From the NCBI GenBank assembly GCA_007116445.1, contig SKIM01000223.1, forward strand, positions 1-6,284: a stretch of DNA of 6,284 nt, in the 5' to 3' direction. Positions 1 through 5,069 of this stretch are shown piece after piece. Under the pieces are notes generated by a model. The model saw nothing but the letters and a program-made list of their open reading frames with translations. It did not search any database and was not told the DNA's origin. This stretch comes from Natronohydrobacter sp. (GTDB taxonomy: Bacteria; Pseudomonadota; Alphaproteobacteria; Rhodobacterales; Rhodobacteraceae). The translations under genes were made by a program, and so were the position numbers. Numbering within the stretch: position 1 is the first letter of the stretch; each line of letters begins with the position of its first letter.

Positions 1-1
1 G

Positions 2-7
2 CCTCCT
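2..7 (-). promoter_or_regulatory. Probable ribosome binding site of a next gene outside the window
   Basis: Read on the minus strand, the window ends in AGAGGAGGC, a strong SD sequence, with a few bases or fewer before a start codon that would be outside the window. The region 1-120 has no gene of its own that I can support. In known glycerol operons of this family glycerol kinase glpK often follows glpV, so it is the leading candidate, but no coding base of it is visible. Confidence 0.4.
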
Positions 8-21
8 CTGCGTGACCGGAT

Positions 22-40
22 CGAAAAATCGAAGATTTCG
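22..40. promoter_or_regulatory. CGAAA-N9-TTTCG inverted repeat in the gap after glpV, possible operator
   Basis: CGAAA (22-26) and TTTCG (36-40) are inverted repeats with a 9-nt spacer, in the A/T-richest part of the 120-nt downstream gap. TTTCG/CGAAA half-sites are common in operators of DeoR-family repressors, the family of GlpR. The same bases can instead fold as AAATC-GAA-GATTT, a weak 5-bp hairpin. Either role is speculative; the location just before a probable next gene is the main argument. Confidence 0.2.
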
Positions 41-94
41 GGAAGGGGGCGAGGCCGCGCATGCGCTGGCTCGCCCAAGTCAGCCAGGGCCACG

Positions 95-114
95 CAGTCG
101 CGCAGCCCCGACTG
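95..114 (-). other. Six-base inverted repeat just after glpV
   Basis: CAGTCG (95-100) and CGACTG (109-114) form a perfect 6-bp inverted repeat with an 8-nt loop, 7 nt downstream of the glpV stop. A hairpin here could protect the 3' end of the glpV coding region or slow transcription. No U-tract follows in the direction of transcription, so a rho-independent terminator is not supported. Confidence 0.35.
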
Positions 115-120
115 GGCGGG

Positions 121-1833
121 TCACTCAGTCCAGCGACGGATCAGCTCTTCATAGGCGATGGTGATCGGCTCGCCGCGCTCGTCTTCCAGTGCGGGCCAGG
201 GGGCGCCGGGCTGCGACAGCCAGTATTCATCATCCATGATCGGATTCAGCTTGGGGCCGACATCGCCCTGAACGCCAGCACGCTCCAGACGGGCCATGAC
301 GGCTTCCTGCTGCTCACACAGTGAATCCATCACTTCCTGAGCAGTGCGCAGGCCCGAAGATGCATCCCCGATATTCTGCCACCACAGCTGCGCCAGACGC
401 GGATAATCCGGCACGTTGAAGCCTGTATCGGTCCACAGATCGCGCTCGGGCGAACGGTAGAATTCTACCAGACCACCCAGACGCGGTGCACGCTCGGTAA
501 AGCTTTCATGGTTGATGGTGGAATCGCGCACGAAGGTCAGACCATAATGCGATTTGGCCAGATCGACGGTTTTCGACGCAATGAATTGACCATAGAGCCA
601 GGCCGCCTGCGCACGGTCCACAGGTGTGGATTCCAGCAGCGTGACCGAGCCCGCATCCTGATAGCCGACCTTCATGCCCTCTTGCCAATAGGCACCATGG
701 GGGCTGGGCGCCATGCGCCATTTCGGCGTGCCATCCTCATTGACCACGGCCAGACCTTCTTCGACCATGTCGGCCGTGAATACTGTGTACCAGAACACCT
801 GCTGAGCGATATTGCCCTGCGCCGGAATCGGGCCTGCTTCCGAGAAGTTCATGCCTGCTGCTGCGGCTGGTGCGTAGTCGTTCAGCCAGTCAACATATTT
901 CTGGATCGAATAGACAGCCGCCGGGCTGTTCGTCGCCCCGCCACGGTTCATGCACGACCCTACCGGGCGAAAATCCTCGTCAACCCGAATGCCCCATTCA
1001 TCGACCGGCACACCATTGGGCAGACCAAGATCAGAGGCACCCGCCATTGACAGCCACGCATCCGTGTGGCGCCAGCCCAGCGAGGGGTCACGGCGGCCGT
1101 AATCCATATGCCCATAGACTTTCACACCGTCGATCTCGCGTCCGGTGAAGAAGGCTGCGATGTCTTCATAGGCTGCCCAGTTGACCGGAACGCCCAGCGG
1201 GTAGCCGTATTCGGCTTCGAATTCGGCCATGATTTCGGGATCGGTGAACCAGTCATGGCGGAACCAGTAGAGGTTTGCAAATTGCTGGACAGGCAGTTGA
1301 TACAGCTTGCCATCCGGCCCCATGCCCATCGAGATACCGATGAAATCATCCAGATCGAGGAACGGGTTGGTCACCGACGCGCCTTCGCCTTCCATCCAGT
1401 CGGTCAGGTTGCGGGTTTGCTGGTAGCGCCAATGCGTGCCAATGAGGTCCGCGTCATTGATATACATGTCAAAGACGTTTTCGCCGGTCTGCAACTGGGT
1501 CTGCAGGCGTTCGACCACATCGCCCTCGCTGATCAGCGTATGGGTCAGGTTGATGCCCGTAATCGCGCTGAAGGCCGGGGCCAGAACGCGGGATTCCCAT
1601 TCATGCGTTGTGATCGTTTCGGAAACCACGTTGATATTCATACCGCGAAATGGCTCAGCGGCCTGGATAAACCACTCCATCTCGGCTTCCTGCTCCTCGC
1701 GGGTGAAGACGGACAGATCGCCAATATGCTCGTCAAGGAACGCGCGCGCGGCGTCCATATCGGCAAAGGCCGGACTGCCCATCACAGTCAGCGCCAGTGC
1801 CAGCGCGGTTGATGTCCTCAGTAGTCGGTTCAT
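121..1833 (-). CDS. glpV: Glycerol ABC transporter substrate-binding protein GlpV
   Basis: This 570-aa periplasmic solute-binding protein captures the substrate and delivers it to GlpPQ. I place the start at 1833 because MNRLLRTSTALALALTVMGS begins a clear Sec signal peptide ending PAFA, with cleavage predicted after A24, and GGAGG lies 7 nt upstream. The open frame extends 25 codons further upstream, but that part lacks a signal-like start and has no SD advantage. There is no lipobox cysteine at the cleavage site, so the protein should be soluble. The mature chain (~546 aa) is well above the usual 400-430 aa of family 1 sugar-binding proteins, but large size is characteristic of this glycerol-associated group as I recall it. 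The mature part is rich in aromatic residues (LYWFRHDWF at 188-196; EYWL at 536-539) and acidic residues. It has only two cysteines, C294 and C506. Specificity for glycerol is inferred from the operon and cannot be read from binding residues here. Confidence 0.88.
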   Translation of the reverse strand: MNRLLRTSTALALALTVMGSPAFADMDAARAFLDEHIGDLSVFTREEQEAEMEWFIQAAEPFRGMNINVVSETITTHEWESRVLAPAFSAITGINLTHTLISEGDVVERLQTQLQTGENVFDMYINDADLIGTHWRYQQTRNLTDWMEGEGASVTNPFLDLDDFIGISMGMGPDGKLYQLPVQQFANLYWFRHDWFTDPEIMAEFEAEYGYPLGVPVNWAAYEDIAAFFTGREIDGVKVYGHMDYGRRDPSLGWRHTDAWLSMAGASDLGLPNGVPVDEWGIRVDEDFRPVGSCMNRGGATNSPAAVYSIQKYVDWLNDYAPAAAAGMNFSEAGPIPAQGNIAQQVFWYTVFTADMVEEGLAVVNEDGTPKWRMAPSPHGAYWQEGMKVGYQDAGSVTLLESTPVDRAQAAWLYGQFIASKTVDLAKSHYGLTFVRDSTINHESFTERAPRLGGLVEFYRSPERDLWTDTGFNVPDYPRLAQLWWQNIGDASSGLRTAQEVMDSLCEQQEAVMARLERAGVQGDVGPKLNPIMDDEYWLSQPGAPWPALEDERGEPITIAYEELIRRWTE

Positions 1834-1840
1834 TGTATAT

Positions 1841-1846
1841 CCTCCC
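1841..1846 (-). promoter_or_regulatory. Ribosome binding site that fixes the glpV start
   Basis: On the minus strand the sequence GGGAGG lies 7 nt before the ATG at 1833. Together with the signal peptide it decides the start in favour of 1833 over the upstream in-frame ATG at 1908. It is the strongest SD in the cluster, together with that of glpS, in line with high expression of a binding protein. Confidence 0.8.
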
Positions 1847-1875
1847 TTGGATTGAACCCTCAGTTTTCGTCTCTC

Positions 1876-1910
1876 GCATGCCCCGCTGCCAATGGCCTGC
1901 GCAAGCATGC
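1876..1910 (-). other. Inverted repeat / possible RNA hairpin between the DUF2160 gene and glpV
   Basis: Two copies of GCATGC (1876-1881 and 1905-1910) flank a 23-nt segment. In the minus-strand RNA this segment can itself fold as CGC, a small internal loop, GCC-AUU-GGC and GCG. It sits in the only long gap (93 nt) between transporter genes, about 40 nt upstream of the glpV start. There is no U-tract after it, so it does not look like an intrinsic terminator. A role in RNA processing, stability of the glpV message or partial termination is possible. GCATGC is itself palindromic, so chance pairing cannot be ruled out. Confidence 0.4.
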
Positions 1911-1926
1911 AGTTGTTTGCGCGTTT

Positions 1927-2205
1927 TCAGACCCAGCGAAACACCGCTGCAGCATAGAACGCGCAAATTCCCAAAGCCCACCATTGCGGCAGACCGCTCA
2001 TGGCAAGCCAGCCGGCATTGATGAAGGCCGAGCCGAGCAATGTGATGAACAGCCGGTCCCCGCGCGTCGTCTCGATCATCAGGATGCCGCGGCGCGGGGT
2101 TTCGGGATATTTGATTGCCAGAAAGGTAAAGAACAGTAGCAGGCAGGCAATCACGGCAAAGAAGATTGCGGTCGGCAGTGTCCACGCCATCCAGTTGAGA
2201 TTCAT
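1927..2205 (-). CDS. glpU: DUF2160 small integral membrane protein (GlpU-like)
   Basis: This 92-aa hydrophobic protein has no known biochemical activity. Three hydrophobic stretches are visible: about residues 9-31, 52-70 and 75-90. Between the first two is a conserved-looking polar segment, PETPRRGILMIETTRGDRLF (34-53), rich in R, E, D and T. The PRRG...TTRGDRLFI pattern, the tryptophan-rich WWAL segment and the terminal RW match what I recall of the DUF2160 family, which is found almost only inside glycerol ABC operons, between the second permease and the binding protein. By the positive-inside rule the arginine-rich loop should be cytoplasmic. The ATG lies 17 nt after the glpQ stop. It is probably an accessory or assembly subunit of the transporter, but that is inferred from context alone. 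The symbol follows the rhizobial naming and is less certain than the family call. Confidence 0.82.
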   Translation of the reverse strand: MNLNWMAWTLPTAIFFAVIACLLLFFTFLAIKYPETPRRGILMIETTRGDRLFITLLGSAFINAGWLAMSGLPQWWALGICAFYAAAVFRWV

Positions 2206-2214
2206 GGTCGTCTA

Positions 2215-2225
2215 CCCCCCCCTCA
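2215..2225 (-). promoter_or_regulatory. Stop codon plus G8 tract serving as RBS of the DUF2160 gene
   Basis: The glpQ stop TGA (2225-2223) is followed directly by eight G residues (2222-2215), then nine bases to the ATG at 2205. No other SD-like sequence is present in the 17-nt gap, so GAGG or GGGGG within the tract must act as the ribosome binding site. Slippage in the tract would change SD spacing, not a reading frame. Confidence 0.5.
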
Positions 2226-3077
2226 GACGCGACCCAGGGCAAAGCCCTTGGCAATGTAGTTGCGCACGAAATAGATCACTAGCGCACCGGGTACGATGGT
2301 CAGAATCCCGGCCGCGGCCAACACGCCCCAGTCGATGCCGGACGCCCCGACGGTGCGCGTCATGATCGAGGTGATGGGCTGCGCGTTCACGGCTGTCAGC
2401 GTGCGCGAGAGCAGCAGTTCCACCCAGGAGAACATGAAGCAGAAGAAGGCGGCGACCCCGATGCCAGATGCGATCAATGGCATGAAGATCTTCACGAAGA
2501 ATTTCGGGAAGGAATAGCCGTCGATATAGGCGGTCTCATCGATTTCCTTGGGCACACCGCGCATGAAACCCTCCAGGATCCACACGGCCAGCGGCACATT
2601 GAACAGCGTATGCGCCAGTGCCACCGCAATATGCGTGTCAAACAATCCCACGGATGAATAGAGCTGGAAGAACGGCAGGGCGAAAACGGCGGGCGGCGCC
2701 ATGCGGTTCGTCAGCAGCCAGAAAAACAAATGCTTGTCGCCCAGAAAGCGGTACCGCGAGAAAGCATAGGCCGCAGGCAGCGCGACAGCTAGGCTCAGGA
2801 CAGTATTCATCACAACATAAGTGATCGAGTTGATATAGCCGATATACCAGCTGCGATCGGTCAAGATGGTGCGGTAATTGTCCAGTGTCGGATTTTGCGG
2901 CCAGAGTGTGAAGCCGCTCATGATCTCGCGATTGGTCTGCAGGCTCATCTTGAACAGCCAGTAGATCGGGATCAGCATGAAGGCGAGGTAGATCACCATG
3001 ATGACATGCTTGGTCCGGATCTTCGGCAATGCAAAGCTGCGCACGGGGGTCGCATAGGTATTTGTTGTCACAGCCAT
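2223..3077 (-). CDS. glpQ: Glycerol ABC transporter permease GlpQ (MalG/UgpE type)
   Basis: This 284-aa permease is the second half of the channel. Hydrophobic segments lie at about residues 24-43, 83-104, 117-138, 150-169, 202-222 and 252-272. The EAA coupling loop is clear: DETAYIDG at 180-187, with the conserved proline at 200, so both the glutamate and the glycine are kept, unlike GlpP. The C-terminus (YFVRNYIAKGFALGRV) has the form usual for MalG-type permeases, where the tail after the last membrane segment reaches the ATPase dimer. The ATG is separated from the glpP TAA by a single base and uses GGAGG located inside the end of glpP. The stop codon runs straight into an eight-G tract that leads to the DUF2160 gene. 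This symbol refers to the permease and should not be confused with the glycerophosphodiester phosphodiesterase GlpQ of enterobacteria. Confidence 0.91.
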   Translation of the reverse strand: MAVTTNTYATPVRSFALPKIRTKHVIMVIYLAFMLIPIYWLFKMSLQTNREIMSGFTLWPQNPTLDNYRTILTDRSWYIGYINSITYVVMNTVLSLAVALPAAYAFSRYRFLGDKHLFFWLLTNRMAPPAVFALPFFQLYSSVGLFDTHIAVALAHTLFNVPLAVWILEGFMRGVPKEIDETAYIDGYSFPKFFVKIFMPLIASGIGVAAFFCFMFSWVELLLSRTLTAVNAQPITSIMTRTVGASGIDWGVLAAAGILTIVPGALVIYFVRNYIAKGFALGRV

Positions 3078-3078
3078 C

Positions 3079-3951
3079 TTACCGGCCCTCCGCTTTATCG
3101 AGATTGGTCATCACAGTGTAGAACACCCAAGACACCAGCAGGATCACGAGGAAATACATGATCGAGAAGGCTGCTGCCGGACCAAGATCGAATTGTCCAA
3201 GAGCCATCTTCACAAGGTCAATCGACAGGAAGCTCGTGGCCGTGCCGGGGCCGCCACCTGTGACGACGAAAGGCTCGGTATAGATCATGAAACTGTCTAT
3301 GAAGCGCAGCAGGATCGCGATCAGCAGCACGCCCTGCATCTTCGGCAGCTCAATATAGCGGAACACTTTCCAGCGGCTGGCTTGATCGATCTTGGCGGCC
3401 TGATAATAGGCCTGCGGGATGGATTGCAGACCAGCATAGGCCAGAAGGGCCACAAGCGAGGTCCAGTGCCACACATCCATCGTCACAACAATGATCCAGG
3501 CGTGGACCGGATTGCGCGAATAGTTGAAGTTGATATTCAGCGCATCAAGCGTGTAACCCAGCAAACCGATATCCGCACGCCCCAGTATCTGCCAGATCGT
3601 GCCGACCACATTCCACGGGATCAAGAGTGGCAGCGCCATAAGCACCAGGCAGACCGAAGCCCAGAAGCCCTTCTTCGGCATGGAGAGCGCAATCAGAATC
3701 CCCAGCGGTATCTGGATCGCCAGAATTAGCCCTGAGAACATCAGCTGCCGCCCGAAGGCCGAATGCACCTGCTTTGATGTCAGGACTTCCTGAAACCAGC
3801 CCAGCCCCTCCCAGAAGAACACGTTATTTCCGAATGTGTCCTGCACCGAGTAGTTGACGACAGTCATCAGCGGGATCACGGCCGAGAAAGCCACCAGCAC
3901 CAGCACCGGCAGAACAAGGAACCAAGCCTTGTTGTTCTGAATCTTGTCCAT
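3079..3951 (-). CDS. glpP: Glycerol ABC transporter permease GlpP (MalF/UgpA type)
   Basis: This 290-aa inner-membrane permease forms half of the channel. Six hydrophobic segments are visible at about residues 10-30, 69-90, 97-120, 151-172, 204-218 and 262-282. The cytoplasmic coupling (EAA) loop lies at 182-203 and reads YYQAAKIDQ, with a proline 13 residues after the last Q; the usual E and G are both glutamine. TGGGPGTAT (231-239) is typical of UgpA/MalF-like permeases. The long periplasmic insert of E. coli MalF is absent, as in most sugar and polyol permeases. I chose the ATG at 3951, which has GAGG 7 nt upstream. An in-frame GTG one codon earlier (3952-3954, GTGA overlap with glpT) is possible but only 4 nt from the SD, and would add one residue. 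It is coupled to glpT upstream, and its TAA stop is one base from the glpQ ATG. Confidence 0.9.
   Translation of the reverse strand: MDKIQNNKAWFLVLPVLVLVAFSAVIPLMTVVNYSVQDTFGNNVFFWEGLGWFQEVLTSKQVHSAFGRQLMFSGLILAIQIPLGILIALSMPKKGFWASVCLVLMALPLLIPWNVVGTIWQILGRADIGLLGYTLDALNINFNYSRNPVHAWIIVVTMDVWHWTSLVALLAYAGLQSIPQAYYQAAKIDQASRWKVFRYIELPKMQGVLLIAILLRFIDSFMIYTEPFVVTGGGPGTATSFLSIDLVKMALGQFDLGPAAAFSIMYFLVILLVSWVFYTVMTNLDKAEGR
3087..3091 (-). promoter_or_regulatory. Ribosome binding site of glpQ inside the glpP coding end
   Basis: GGAGG on the minus strand lies 9 nt before the glpQ ATG, within the last codons of glpP. Because the glpP TAA and glpQ ATG are separated by one base, ribosomes finishing glpP can restart directly on glpQ, favouring the 1:1 permease ratio expected for a heterodimeric channel. 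Confidence 0.7.
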
Positions 3952-5057
3952 CACACGGCCTCTTCTTCAGGGGTGGAAACGGAATGCAATGGCGCCACGC
4001 GCCAGTCATCGACATAAACGCAGATCCGTTCGGGCTGGAATTTCAGCCTGTTGGCATCGGCCGGGATGGCCATGCCTTCGGGCAGGATGGCATTGACGGG
4101 CTTGCCTTCAAATTCAGCGCGCAGGATCTGATGACGCCCCACATCCTCGATGCGTTTGATCGTGACGGGCAGCCCCTCTTCGCCACTGGCCAGCGTCACG
4201 AATTCCGGGCGGATACCGATCTGCACGCGGCCCGACAGGGCCTTGTAGTTGCCCCCAAGCGCGACCTGATGAGCAGCGCAATGTGCGATATTGCCAGACA
4301 CTTCGGCCTCGATCAGGTTCATCCCCGGCGAGCCGATGAAATAGCCCACAAAAGTATGCTCGGGCGTGTCGAACAACTCTTCGGGCGTGCCAAGCTGAAC
4401 GACGCGGCCATCATGCATGACCACCACCTTGTCAGCAAAGGTCAGCGCCTCGGTCTGGTCATGGGTCACATAGATCATGGTATGACCGAATTCGTTGTGC
4501 AGCGCCTTGAGTTGCGTGCGCAATTCCCATTTCATATGCGGGTCGATAACGGTCAAAGGCTCATCGAACAGAATCGCGTTGACGTCCTCGCGCACCATGC
4601 CCCGGCCGAGAGAAATCTTCTGTTTTGCATCCGCCGTCAGCCCGCGCGCCTTGCGCTTCAGTACCTCTTCCATGCCGATCATGGCCGCGATCTTCTGCAC
4701 GCGTGCGGCAATATACCCTGCGTCCATGCCGCGATTGCGCAGAGGAAAGGCAAGATTGTCGCCTACAGTCATTGTGTCATAGACGACTGGGAACTGGAAA
4801 ACCTGTGCGATATTGCGTGCGACAGTATCCTCGCGCGTCACGTCGCGGTCGCCGAACAGGATGCGCCCGCGTGACGGCACCAAAAGTCCGGAAATGATGT
4901 TCAGCAGCGTGGATTTCCCGCAGCCCGACGCGCCCAGAAGCGCATAGGCCTCGCCATCGCCCCAGACATGGTCAAGTTGCTTGAGCGCGTAATCGTCCTC
5001 GCCCTTCGGGTTGGGCAGATAGGAATGTGCCAGGTTGTCGAGTGTGATCTGTGCCAT
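3951..5057 (-). CDS. glpT: Glycerol ABC transporter ATP-binding protein GlpT
   Basis: This 368-aa protein is the second MalK/UgpC-type ATPase and the likely heterodimer partner of GlpS. Motifs in order are Walker A GASGCGKST (42-50), Q-loop in VFQFP (86-90) followed by YDTMTV, Walker B AILFDEP (161-167, D165 and E166), and H-loop YVTHD with H199. The signature region, normally LSGGQ, reads LTADAKQ (140-146), so it is degenerate. The D-loop is TVID (169-172). A TOBE-like domain with GIRPEF (281-286) fills the C-terminal ~110 residues. This GlpT is an ATPase and is unrelated to the E. coli glycerol-3-phosphate antiporter of the same name. Its start lies 9 nt after the glpS stop, with the run TGAGGGGGG supplying the SD. 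Its TGA overlaps the glpP ATG by one base (TGATG), a translational-coupling arrangement. Confidence 0.9.
   Translation of the reverse strand: MAQITLDNLAHSYLPNPKGEDDYALKQLDHVWGDGEAYALLGASGCGKSTLLNIISGLLVPSRGRILFGDRDVTREDTVARNIAQVFQFPVVYDTMTVGDNLAFPLRNRGMDAGYIAARVQKIAAMIGMEEVLKRKARGLTADAKQKISLGRGMVREDVNAILFDEPLTVIDPHMKWELRTQLKALHNEFGHTMIYVTHDQTEALTFADKVVVMHDGRVVQLGTPEELFDTPEHTFVGYFIGSPGMNLIEAEVSGNIAHCAAHQVALGGNYKALSGRVQIGIRPEFVTLASGEEGLPVTIKRIEDVGRHQILRAEFEGKPVNAILPEGMAIPADANRLKFQPERICVYVDDWRVAPLHSVSTPEEEAV
3959..3963 (-). promoter_or_regulatory. Ribosome binding site of glpP, favouring ATG over GTG
   Basis: AGAGG on the minus strand lies 7 nt before the ATG at 3951 but only 4 nt before the in-frame GTG at 3954. 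This spacing is the reason for choosing the ATG. The site lies within the last codons of glpT. Confidence 0.55.
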
Positions 5058-5060
5058 GGT

Positions 5061-5069
5061 CCCCCCTCA
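5061..5069 (-). promoter_or_regulatory. Stop codon plus G6 tract serving as RBS of glpT
   Basis: The glpS TGA (5069-5067) runs into six G residues and then ACC before the glpT ATG at 5057. GAGG formed by the stop and first Gs lies 7 nt from the ATG. The arrangement closely resembles the glpQ to DUF2160 junction. Confidence 0.5.

Noticed and set aside
57..66. Perfect palindrome GCGCATGCGC after glpV
   Set aside because: It is ten bases, with no loop for a terminator hairpin and no U-tract. Short GC palindromes of this kind are frequent in such genomes, so no function is claimed.
1..120. Rho-independent terminator for the operon
   Set aside because: Two small inverted repeats are present, but neither has a GC-rich stem followed by a U-run in the minus-strand transcript. 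An SD at the edge suggests that the operon continues.
1066..1812. 248-codon open frame on the plus strand
   Set aside because: It is antisense to glpV, without a convincing SD or recognisable protein features; a codon-bias shadow.
1834..1908. Upstream in-frame ATG extending glpV by 25 codons
   Set aside because: It would bury the signal peptide behind a charged 25-residue extension. The ATG at 1833 has a better SD and gives a normal secretion signal.
3984..4874. 296-codon open frame on the plus strand
   Set aside because: It lies wholly opposite glpT, whose ABC motifs are unmistakable. The translation shows no recognisable motifs, and long antisense frames are expected in GC-rich coding DNA.
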